Source: Hydrangea macrophylla
Taxonomy: Eukaryota > Streptophyta > Magnoliopsida > Cornales > Hydrangeaceae
Length of the DNA stretch: 64,000 bases
NCBI GenBank assembly: GCA_033977485.1
Contig: CM066983.1
Location: 63,722,010 to 63,786,009 of the forward strand
Direction: 5' to 3'
In this document: in pieces, positions 45,161-55,044 of the stretch
Position numbering within the stretch: position 1 is the stretch's first letter
Layout: each line of letters opens with the position of its first letter
Position numbers and translations under genes: made by a program
Notes under the pieces: model-generated
Told to the model about the DNA's origin: nothing
The model's input: only the letters and a program-made list of their open reading frames with translations
The model's database searches: none

Positions 45161-45720
45161 GGACTTGTTTGATAATTGCAATAGTAATTTTGTGTGGTTG
45201 CCATAGCAGTCCCTTGACAGCTTGTGATGGTCAAAAGCAGCCCTTTAAACAACTTTTGGCAAGCATGGGTAATTCGAAATTGGCATTGAGTTTTTTTCAA
45301 GTGTGCTTGTATTGTAAAGTTTCTAGTTTTCAATATTTTTGTAATTTAAACAAAAAATTGTTTTTGTTTTCTTTTTAGAAAAACAAAAACACTGCCACCA
45401 TTGACAATAGTGTCTATTGTCAAAGAAAATTGGCGATGTGGCAAATTGGAACTTATATACGTTGCCAATTTACTTTGACAATAGCCAAAGCAATAGTGGT
45501 GGTAGCCAAACGAAAATTGAAAACTGAAAATCACATTCTTTTTGTTTTCAACTTTCTGGCCTACATTTATAAAAGAAAAAAAAAAGAAGGAAACAATTAT
45601 CAAACATCGGTGTAAATTTTCCAACAAAGAAAAATAAATTGATTGCCAAATACGTTCTCATATTTATTTTCAAGAAATAAAAACAAAAATAGAAAAACTG
45701 TTACATTACCAAAAGAGCCC
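45161..45720. mobile_element. hAT-like fold-back element, about 560 bp
   Basis: Starts GGACTTGTTTGATAATTGC and ends TTACCAAAAGAGCCC, imperfect inverted ends like those of the element at 35022. Internally CAATAGTAATTTTGTGTGG and GACAATAG words recur on both strands. TSD is not clear. Confidence 0.55.
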
Positions 45721-45854
45721 TTACACTTTACAACAATTAAAGGTCTCGCGATTGGACAACCAATTGTGCGATTGACTCTCCAACGTTGTTCCCAGACGAG
45801 GCATTAGATGAAGAGTTATGTACTTGATAAAAAAGGCTAGCTTCTGGGCGAGAA

Positions 45855-46107
45855 ATTATTGAGTGAGCCCGTCATGCCACGTCAGTATGATGATGTGGTG
45901 TGATCTCTCAATCTCAACCATATATATACCCTCTACTACTTCTAGGGGATCCCGCCATATGGCTATCAAAATTCAAAAAAAAAAAAAGAAAAAAAAAACT
46001 GCCCACCACATGTCATAACCTCCTAGTATTAAGGGCACATGACTCTTTTTTATTGGGGAGGTCACACCATGTCATCATACTGATGTGGCATGATGGGCTC
46101 ACTGAAT
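45855..46107. mobile_element. Fold-back MITE, about 253 bp
   Basis: Arms of about 55 bp pair well: left ATTGAGTGAGCCCGTCATGC and CACGTCAGTATGATGATG, right inverse ATTCAGTGAGCCCATCATGC and CACATCAGTATGATGACA. The centre is A-rich. The superfamily is not assigned. Confidence 0.8.
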
Positions 46108-46161
46108 ATCTTCTTCTTCTGGGTCGTGTGCGGCACTGCATGAGTTGATGATGGTCCTAAC

Positions 46162-46563
46162 TAGGGGTATAAATGAGATGAGCCACTCAACAGGACTTGA
46201 AGCTCGGCTCGGCTCGCTCATTTGAGCTTGTGAACAAGATCGATTAAGACTCGTGAGCAGGTTCGTAAAAAAGCTCGTTTATAGGTTTGATAAAGAGCTT
46301 GTATAGTGACTTTTATAAATATATTTATTATAAAATTATATAATTTTAATAAAAATATGGCATATTTCATAAACATGCTTGATAAAAGATTATTTTATTA
46401 TTAAACTATATAATTCAAAAGGACGCGCAAAAAAGCTCCTTAAAAAGCTCACGAGGAAGCTTGCAAACACTTGAAAGCTCGACTTGTTTGAGCTCATGAG
46501 CAAGTGAGCGAGCTCGTGAGAAATCTCGCGAACAGGCTCGGCTCTGCTCGCATACACCCCCTA
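46162..46563. mobile_element. hAT-like MITE, 402 bp
   Basis: TAGGGGTATA...TACACCCCCTA with a perfect 8-bp TSD GTCCTAAC at 46154-46161 and 46564-46571. Filled with AGCTCG/CGAGCT words near both ends (GGCTCGGCTCGCTC, GAGCGAGCTCG), a widespread plant non-autonomous family. Confidence 0.88.
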
Positions 46564-46588
46564 GTCCTAACTGCGCATCACGACCTGC

Positions 46589-47174
46589 TAGGGGTGCGCA
46601 TTCGGTCGGTTCGGTTCGGTTTGGAGAAATTCGGTTCGGTTTGGAGAAATGGGAACTGAAACTGAAGTGAATTATATTTCGGTTCGGTTCGGTTTTGGTC
46701 AATTCGGTTCGGTTTGGAGAAATGGGAACTGAAACTGAAGTGAATTATATTTCGGTTCGGTTCGGTTCGGTTTTGGTCAATTCGGTTTGGAAATTCGATC
46801 AACCGAATTTTGAAAAAACTATACTTTTTTTTTTTTTTTTTTTTTTTTTCATTTTCACAACTTTTTTATATGTTTCTTGTCCCATTTTCTTTCATATTAC
46901 AAAGAAAACATATGTTTATATTTACTTATATATATTATACTTATATTTTTGTAATATATATAGTTGTGTATAAAAATATATTAATAATATATAAACTAAA
47001 AAAAAATTCGGTTTTTCGGTTCGGTTCGGTTTGAAAGAGTGGAACTGAAAACCGAACTGAAAAAAAAATATTGTTCGGTTTGAAACTGAACTGAAATTTT
47101 AAACTGAACTGAAATGAAAATTTTAGTTCGATTCGGTTCGAATTTCGGTTAACTGAACTATTTGCCCACCCCTA
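46589..47174. mobile_element. hAT-like MITE, 586 bp, GGTTCGGTTCGG-rich
   Basis: TAGGGGTGCGC...GCCCACCCCTA with an 8-bp TSD CGACCTGC (46581-46588) / CGGCCTGC (47175-47182), one mismatch. Ends are filled with TTCGGTTCGG repeats, and the core is T-rich. Same end type as the neighbour but different filling. Open frames in it are repeat artefacts. Confidence 0.88.
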
Positions 47175-47236
47175 CGGCCTGCCACCGCAAATCACTAGAA
47201 TGGGATTGTGTGGCAGTGAAGTTTTTCATATGCAAT

Positions 47237-47408
47237 AATGATAGGTGCACAACGAATTGCACAAACGTGTAGTACAGGGTTGGACCTTGTGCTGAAAAGC
47301 CTGCACACACAAAAAGGTATGTGCATGCTTTTTAGCACAAGGTCCAACCCTGTGCTGCACTTGGACCTTGTGTTGCACGTTTGTGCAATTCGTTGTGTGT
47401 CTATCATT
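47237..47408. mobile_element. Long near-perfect hairpin, 172 bp
   Basis: AATGATAGGTGCACAACGAA pairs with the right end (inverse AATGATAGACACACAACGAA). Pairing continues through TTGCACAAACGTG and GGGTTGGACCTTGTGCTGAA. The right arm carries one extra partial repeat (TGCACTTGGACCTTGTGT). It may be a MITE or a source of a small-RNA hairpin. Confidence 0.7.
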
Positions 47409-48109
47409 ACTCTTTCATATGATATGATCAAACTAATCCACCTCATCATGATGCCATCCGCTGTAAGCCGTTTGATTTCTAATTAGAACTAGACCCGAGG
47501 CACACTCCAGTCCATACGTATCATTGTGAAAAATATTCATTACACCTATTATAAAATCCTACATGGTATCACAAGCCAATAGAGAGGTTGTATAAATTCA
47601 TTTGGCCCCTATTTCTAGGGAAATCCTCATCCAACTGAGCAAAAAAATCCTTCTATTCAGCAAAAATTTAAAATCTGTGATAGGGGATACAATCCTACAT
47701 AATATCGCAATGATAACTAATATTTGCTCATATCATTGACAGCTCTCATATTGCATGTCACATTGCGTAATCATACATAAACTAGTTGTTGACCCGTGCA
47801 TTTGTACCAGATGGTTGAAGATCAAATAATATTCACTTTAGTTTCAATATGCCTAATAAATTAACATCTATTTCATTCTAATATGATTACAATGTTTGTA
47901 ATATAGCTTAATTCAACGAAATTTAAAAAAAAAAAAAATTAGTTGGATCTAACTAATTTATATCAACCATAAACCCATAAGATTCTACATTTGTTCATTG
48001 GAGACCATAACTAGCATGTTTGATGTGGTTAAACTTTAAGTCGTGACAAAATCTTTGCTTTACTATGATAAAATAATTGACTGTATTAGTATAATAAAAA
48101 ATATATGCA
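47409..48109. other. Unassigned intergenic DNA
   Basis: AT-rich. No ORF, RNA gene or repeat supported. Confidence 0.4.
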
Positions 48110-48327
48110 CACTACAACCATATGGCCCGATTTGTAACGAGAATATCTGTTACAAAAATTATTTGTAATGGATATACCCGTTACAAATATGGTGTTGCAA
48201 AGTTGTAATGGATTTTTGTAACAAATATATCTGTTACTAATTAGTAATGGATATTTGTAACGGACATACCCGTTACTAATATAATTTTTGCAACGGTTAT
48301 ACCCGTTACAAATTAGTTTAGTAATGG
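48110..48327 (-). mobile_element. CACTA-like transposon terminus with subterminal repeats
   Basis: CACTACAACC at 48110 is followed by at least eight ATTTGTAACGG / CCGTTACAAAT / TTAGTAATGG words on both strands, the usual binding-site pattern of En/Spm (CACTA) ends. The sequence is interrupted at 48328 and resumes at 51331. The opposite terminus is not found in the window. Confidence 0.6.
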
Positions 48328-49019
48328 TGTCACGCCCCGACGTAGCATAAATAAGGAAAGCGTTTAATTTCCTTTATGGACCCGTAGGTCGCGACAGTTT
48401 GAAGGATCGATTCCGTCCCAAACGTCAAACAACAAAACATAATAATCAGAGTAAATCAATCAAGGCTTACAAAAATTTTCTATCTTATTACATCTTATAA
48501 ACCGGGGTCAACTAAGGCACAGACCGCCTTGAAAATAAAATAATATCTTAGAGTCTGTTACAGTCATCCTTAGAACAAAACAGTTCGTAACTTAAAACAG
48601 ATAAACTTAAAACATAATAAATAGTTTCTCGTCCCAACAGCAGCCATTCTTAATTAGCATAATCGTATGATTCCTCCTGATTGTAACCTGAAAAGCCTGA
48701 ACACGAATGTCCAGGACGCATCAACGTCGTCAGCTTCAAGAAGCTGGTGAGTATTAAAAACATAACTTTGAATGTAAAACATACCAACTTACCTTTTTCC
48801 AATTCCCATTTAAATCCACAAGTTTATTATTGAAGTAAGGAGCTCATTTAGAAAACATTCACAACATTATTTAAAGAGGGTAATTTAAACAGATGGGACC
48901 GTGTATGAGAACATGCACCACACTCATCTTGCCGACTCTTTTCTTTCGACAGCCACAACAACCCACTATCCTACTCCTGGTATCTTTGAAACACTCAGAT
49001 AGCCACACTTTAGCAACGG

Positions 49020-49280
49020 GGCGCCAGGGAGTGTCCAGTTTGCCTCACACTTTGGTCCGGGGTACCAGGGAGTGTCCAATGCCTCACACTTTGAATACCC
49101 TAACCGCCATGCAAATACCGGGGCGACCCCTCACACAATATCCAGACTCGAGTTATCAGGGAGTGTACGTAGGCCACACTTTAGCACTACCATGGGTGCC
49201 AGGGAGTGTCCGAGTTCGGCTTCACACACTTTAACGCTTCCATGAGCGTCAGGGAGTGTCCATATTTGCCACCGTCGCAT
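49020..49280 (-). repeat. AGGGAGTGT array in the minus-strand solo LTR
   Basis: Five copies of AGGGAGTGT at 49026, 49067, 49158, 49201 and 49251, each followed by a TCACACTTT or CACACTTT word. They occupy the place where the Tekay LTR has its 108-bp array. A (CCACAA)n microsatellite follows at 49307-49385. Confidence 0.85.
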
Positions 49281-49675
49281 TTCAAAGATACCCTCTCCAC
49301 AAACTCAACCACAACCACAACCACAACCACGACTACAACCACAAACTCAACCACAACCACAACCACAACCACGACCATAAACACAAACTCATACTCTTTC
49401 CCCACTACCTTTACTCTTTTCCACACAGACTGACACCCCTATGCATGTACCACTGACCCACATGAATGGTATGCACTTAAACAAAAATGCTGAATTAAAG
49501 GAACAACACGCGTACGGGGATTAATGAGTCATACTACAATGTTTTAATCATTCAAACCTACCCAAATAGAGTTCTGATTAACCAAGTTTCCCAAACAGAA
49601 CCTCAACAGTATATAAATTTCATCCAAACAGTCCCTTAACAGAAAAACAGACAAAAACAGAAACTGCAATACCTC

Positions 49676-49965
49676 GCGCGCGCGGGCCGCTCGCTCGAAG
49701 GGTCACTCGCGCGATAAGCCCATTTTCCTTTTATTAATAAACTTTTCTGTCTGCCTGAGGAAAGCAAGGTCGCGCGCGCGGATCGCTCGCGCGAAGGGGT
49801 TATCGCGCGACTTTCGCTCGCGCGATCAGCCAAATTTTCAATTATATATATATAAACTCTTACGTCTGCTTGGGGAAGCCTACCTCGCGCGCGCGGGCCG
49901 CTCGCGCGAAGGGTCGCTCGCGCGGGCCGCTCGCGCGATATTCGCGCGCGCGATCGTGGCGCGAG
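49676..49965 (-). repeat. CG-rich palindrome array in the minus-strand solo LTR
   Basis: Many TCGCGCGA, GCGCGCGC and CTCGCGCG words occur in three sub-blocks separated by AT-rich spacers. It is related to, but longer and more irregular than, the array at 13955-14155. Confidence 0.88.
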
Positions 49966-50593
49966 ATGAAGCTGAGGCTTCATCTTCTCCGCAGAAACTG
50001 CTCTGGTTCAGTAAAACAGGGGTCTTTTTGACCCATTTTCAATTCTGTAAGTATGTATGTCATGTTATATAGGGATCTCTTCCTTTTTAAACAAGGATTA
50101 AGAATCTATGCTTAATTTAACATGATTCTAACTATAGCTCTTCAATTTTATGATAAACTAAAACATGTCAAAATTTCATTTTTAATATACTTTCTTATAT
50201 GAACGAATTAAGCTCTAAAACTTCAAACATAGTCAATACATACTATAATCTTCCATATTCATCTCTAAAAACGAATTTTGATTGGGTTTAGAAATTCATG
50301 ATTTTTATGCTATGAACTTCATACGTAAAAATCATCAATGGGGATTTACAACATTAAACAATTACACAGCAATCAATATGAAATTACATTCTTAGTGAGT
50401 TTAGAATACTCACTGATTGATAAGAAAGTGTGTGTGTTGAGAAAGATTCAAGAAATACAAGAGGCCCAATCAAGCTTGGCTATGGAGTTGTGTAGTTTCT
50501 TTCTCCAGAAAATCTCCAGAATATAACTCTCAAGCTCTCTCTTTTCTCTCTGTGTAAATGAAGTGCAGTGATGAGAATGTGTGTGTGTAATGA

Positions 50594-50606
50594 ATATATA
50601 TAGAGA
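50594..50606 (-). promoter_or_regulatory. TATA box of the minus-strand solo LTR
   Basis: On the minus strand, GGAGCCCAAG and CCAATTGG precede CTCTATATATATTC, the same order (GAGCCCAA, CCAAT-like, TATA) as in the Tekay LTR near 13230-13257. Confidence 0.5.
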
Positions 50607-51330
50607 GAGCCAATTGGAGAACTTGGGCTCCAAGAATTTTTAAGCTCACTTAGCACTTCTCTAATTAAGTTAACAAAACCTTAAACTCTCTAATACTAAC
50701 AGCACATATACATACGTATGAGCATATACACAGATTTTACACTGAAATTGTCTCCAAAAATGGTTGAAGGGTCATGTAGAGTACTAGGGTCAAGTGTTGG
50801 TTGTTTGGCAATATAGCTTATGGACACAACATTTGCACACCTAAGCTAAACATTCCCAAACAATGCCTTATCCAATGATTACTTGCCATAAATGGCAATA
50901 AAGCAAATGTCCCAATCGGTCACTTCCAAAATCTGTGGAAGTTAAACACAACACGGACAGTTTTAGACATAAACTGGTATTTTCGGGGCGCGGTGGTCAC
51001 CACAAAAATACAGGAAATTCGTTTTAACGTAGGAAGTGATTTTCTGGTTTCATAAAAATACTGATTGAGTCAATAGAAGTTACTTTCACCGTTTTGAAAT
51101 ACAGATTTTGAAATCCACACAGGTATTATTAATTTGTAAAAAAAAAAATTACAATTTGACCCCAACAAGAATTTTAATATGAAATAACACAGGGGATAAT
51201 AATTAGAACATGGGAAATGTATTTAAATGAAGCAGTCCATAATAATTGAAGTTAAATATGACAATGTAAATACCAATTAAATATAAAAATGAATTTTAAA
51301 TTAAATGGAAATGCAGGTTATTACAAATGG

Positions 51331-52250
51331 ATAGATATTTAACTTTTTTGATTTTATTTTAACAATACTAACGGTTTGTAACAGATTATTAACGGATCTT
51401 GCGTTACTAAAATCCCAAATGCTTCAAATTAGTAACAAATTTTATAACGGACATACTCGTTACAAATTTAATTACAAATAAAAATACTAATAATTCTTTT
51501 ATATGCTCCCTAGATTTTTTTTTTGGTACTTAATTGCTAAGCATAATAATCCATACAAACAAAAAAATAACAAACTCAATATATACCAACACAAGCACAA
51601 AATGTTTCATCTTACAAATCTGTCCATACCAAAGTTCGTAGTTTAACTACATTACATCTTACACATGAAATTAACTCAAGAAAGATAAATTACATAAATC
51701 TCTTTATGTCCATAACCAAGTTCGTCAACCTAACTTTTTACAATTGCTACAATATCTTCCTTCTTCACTGCCCTGTGATCACCACCACCTTGTTTTTCAC
51801 CGTAATCGATGATGGTGTTAAAAAAATAACAAAAAATAGTAATAACATTATTTTTTAAAAAAAACAAGGAAAAGTCAATGTTAAACTTACCATATTGTTT
51901 GCAATCACACCCAATTTAAAAATATTGTTTAAAACATGTACAAAATCAATGTTGAAAATTTCAAATTCATAACTCAAATAATGCAATCGCCTAAATGTGC
52001 AAGTGCCAAATATTGAACATAAGAGTTGTCAAAATCTACATCTATTTATACGTAAACTTTAAACCGATGCTAAATTCTTGGCCTTCTTGATTACAACAAA
52101 AGAATCTATATTTATGTGTACCCAAGGCTAAATTTAAAACCAATGCTAAATTTCATTTTTTTTGCGTGACTTGCAAACCGGGGATCCGATATGGATCCCA
52201 TTTGTTCCTATAATTTTCTTTAGGCGTGTGTGAGGTGTCAGTCAAGTTTC
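51331..52250 (-). pseudogene. CACTA element 3' region with intron donor and UTR-like text (remnant)
   Basis: It continues the CACTA remnant: TAACGG/GTTACAAAT words to about 51470, then (minus strand) a segment whose wording resembles the 3' exon and UTR of plant En/Spm transposase transcripts. ATGGTAAGT near 51884-51892 (minus strand) looks like a splice donor. There is no long ORF. The remnant status is clear; the exon model is inference. Confidence 0.4.
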
Positions 52251-52627
52251 TTGCCATTTTGGCCGGTGGTTTACATTTGAACTAGTTATAATCATGCTTA
52301 GTTTTGGTTTGAAATTGCATTTTACACTCCAAAGAAGCAAAAATTTTAAGAGTTTTAACTTATATGCATGCTTAGTTTTAATGTTATTTAAGCATCAAGG
52401 AAGACACAATGGAAAACAAGAGGGAACTAATTTTCTTTATTATTTTCCTTTCTGTTTTCTTATCCCTCATGAAGTCGATGAACCTAACAGTAACAGAACT
52501 TTAATTGACCATTGAAATCTGGCACACAACTTGGATATAATTAAAGGAGTAGAAAGGTTTAGAATCAGCAAAATTTCTCCATGTTCAATACAATCAGAAA
52601 TGGAGCCGATTCCAAACATACACAATT
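52251..52627. other. Unassigned intergenic DNA
   Basis: One 73-codon plus-strand frame (52294-52515) shows no recognised motif. No repeat is defined. Confidence 0.3.
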
Positions 52628-52864
52628 CTATTTCGTACTTTCAACAGAGAAAGAAATGGGGCGGACCTCATAGGATGTATAATCTTGAAAGAACATGTAT
52701 AATTGACTGAAGGAGTGTCCATTGTTGATCTGCAAAAGACATTGTAAATCATGGAGTGAATTGTAAATTATTTGATGTAATGAACAGTGCAATAACATAG
52801 AATAACCCTCAGATCCACGACAAAACCCCCATATGGAGCCATGTTTTATCAAGCAGCAACCCAA
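52628..52864 (-). CDS. Unrecognised short ORF
   Basis: A 78-codon frame with an ATG start encoding a Cys/His/Tyr-rich peptide (YSMLLHCSLHQIIYNSLHDL, then QLYMFFQDYTSYEV). Composition is more protein-like than most short frames here, but I recognise no family. It could be an exon of a decayed host gene or chance. Confidence 0.2.
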   Translation of the reverse strand: MGCCLIKHGSIWGFCRGSEGYSMLLHCSLHQIIYNSLHDLQCLLQINNGHSFSQLYMFFQDYTSYEVRPISFSVESTK

Positions 52865-54080
52865 TTTTTTTTAACAAATTTTTAACTGCTAAGTACATTT
52901 AGGATATAGATATGAATGAGGAACGCTATCGGCTATCTTAGAGTGATAAATTTAAAAGCTAACCTAAGAAGACTGTAGACAATTAGATATGAACACTAAT
53001 GATAAGAAATTGGCAAACCCCCAAATGCTTGGTAAACCTGATGTAAAACCTGTCATGACCATTACATATATCTCCCAAAAAAAAATACAAGATTCACCTC
53101 CATGCTTAGATAACAATTAGAACTAAAAATGAATCTCAACAGCTCTGTATGGAACCCTGTAATTTCACCAAGATTCGAACTCATTAGAGTTGATTCTAAG
53201 TTTAAAAAACTCTTAAAATTTTGACCTAAGTTTGGCATTCTAACAATGAAATCCATTAATCTATCATAATAATGCAAAGCTTGACAAACAATGTGGTAAA
53301 AACAAGTAATCTAACAATAAAACTCTAGGTTTGAAAATTTAACAAATTGAAAACAAGAGTTAAACATACAGAAATCGACATGTGTACAACATCTAGAGTG
53401 TTAAAATGAACAACATAACGATTTACCACATGTTTCATGTATTTTCAAGGTTCAAAATGTTTAAAGCTTTCCAATAAAAACTTCAAAGTTACAATGTTGT
53501 AAATTCTAAACAGTATTGAAATGTGAATCGTATAGGAGAAGCCTCTGAAGGTCTGCATAAGTGTTCCTCTAAAGTAAGTACTTTTCATTAGAAAGAAGAG
53601 AGTAAGAGATGAAAAGATGAAAAAAGTACCCGAACAAAGGGAAGCACACAAACGGGAACTTGTGGTGGCTTGGTCTCTGTCCACATTCATAGACTTAAAC
53701 CTACGATTTTAGAAGTGGACAGGGAACTAATAAGATTCTGAAATATTTATCGTTAAAACAGGCCATGAGCTTTGCCCAGTGACCTTCATGTGGCTAATTT
53801 TAAATAGAAGCTTATTAACATATGTTATCTCAGACTTGAATGTGCTGCACAAAAGAAACTTCTATCATAACAATATATTTTAAACCCAATATGTTAAACA
53901 ACGCAAAAAATAGAAAAAAGAAGGGAACCACTTAATTCTCAAAAGACACATAGAAGAAGCCAATTCTATATAAACTTGTAAAATAGCATACGAATAAGGA
54001 AAAAGTTTTTGTCTCGGCCCCTCCCCTTGGGGACTGAAAATTACAAAACATTAAATTGAATTTAAGCAAAACATTTTAGC
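52865..54080. other. Unassigned intergenic DNA
   Basis: AT-rich, with short minus-strand frames at 53062-53277 and 53445-53690 without motifs. Nothing else supportable. Confidence 0.3.
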
Positions 54081-54605
54081 AACACAGGAGCTGTTTGCGG
54101 CTGATTGGGGCTGTTTTCATTTCCATTTAGGGGCTAAAAAATTCAACAAAACAGGGGTGGTTTGGGGCCTTCTTCTTGTTTGTGGCATTTCAATTTTCTG
54201 TCAAAATGGTGCTGGTGTGTTATTAAATATGTTGCTGCTGCTGTCATAAGGGTGCTCATATTTTTGTTTTTTGCTTTCTTACTAAGGATTGTTAAAGCTC
54301 ACGTGCATAGAAGTTAATTGTGCCTTGTGTGCTGAACTCATCAACATCTGGTATTGTGGGCTGCTGCTTGAGTGGTTGTGGGTGTGGCTACTTGATCCCA
54401 AACCATGGGAGAAGCTTTTGAGTTTTGTATTGGATGTTATGTAGTGTTTAATGGGTGATACAAAGGAGGATGATGTCTATCCAAGGGGTGGTTTATGCTT
54501 TACATGGGTTATGGCTTCTATAAGAATTGTTGGGAGCTCTAGCTCATGTTAAAAAGTATCTATTAACTATAAATAAAAAATGATATTCTGCTGTTAAAAA
54601 AAATC
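54081..54605 (+). pseudogene. Possible 3' end of a retroposed transcript
   Basis: A T/G-rich stretch of more even composition than its flanks ends ATAAATAAAAAATGATATTCTG followed by CTGTTAAAAAAAAT. That is, AATAAA-like signals near 54569-54580 then an A run, the usual tail of LINE or processed-transcript insertions. No coding domain is recognised. Confidence 0.3.
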
Positions 54606-55044
54606 AGCAAAACAGGGGCCGACTAAATCCACGTGCCTATGACACTCAATAACTTTGTGTGCCTTCGTCCCTCAACTCCTAAGGCGAAAGCCAAGACTCA
54701 AACAGCCCTCAAGCCAAAATGTAGTAAGCCAAAAAATATAACACGTACAAAAATTATTGTAAAAAGTTATATATGAGATGTTTCCATACCCATAGTAATG
54801 GTGTTTCAATTCTTGATAACAATGAATCACAAGCTTAAGTTAAGTTAACACTAAAAATAGTACTAACAAATTTACATTTTATTTATTAAAATATTCATAA
54901 TTATTTTTATTAATAGATTATACATTTTATTTTTACACTTTCACACAATAATCATTAACCAGTTATAAAGTGAACAAAAGCAAGACATTAAAAGAGTACT
55001 AACCTTCCTAAGCAGTTAAGCCTCAACCACATTGGCCAACTGTC
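54606..55044. other. Unassigned spacer before the Tat/Ogre LTR
   Basis: AT-rich; no feature supported. Confidence 0.4.

Larger units (their letters stand above)
48328..51325 (-). mobile_element. Solo LTR, Tekay-like, minus strand (TSD AATGG)
   Basis: TGTCACGCCC at 48328 to GGTTATTACA at 51325 (minus strand TGTAATAACC...GGGCGTGACA), 2,998 bp, flanked by AATGG at 48323-48327 and 51326-51330. It shares with the Tekay LTR the terminal block (CGTCGGGGCGTGACA), the AGCTT stem-loop with CCTGGAC, a CG palindrome array and the TATA region. It lacks an internal region. Confidence 0.93.

Noticed and set aside
49187..49456. Valine-rich and threonine-rich ORFs
   Set aside because: They translate a (CCACAA)n microsatellite in an LTR.
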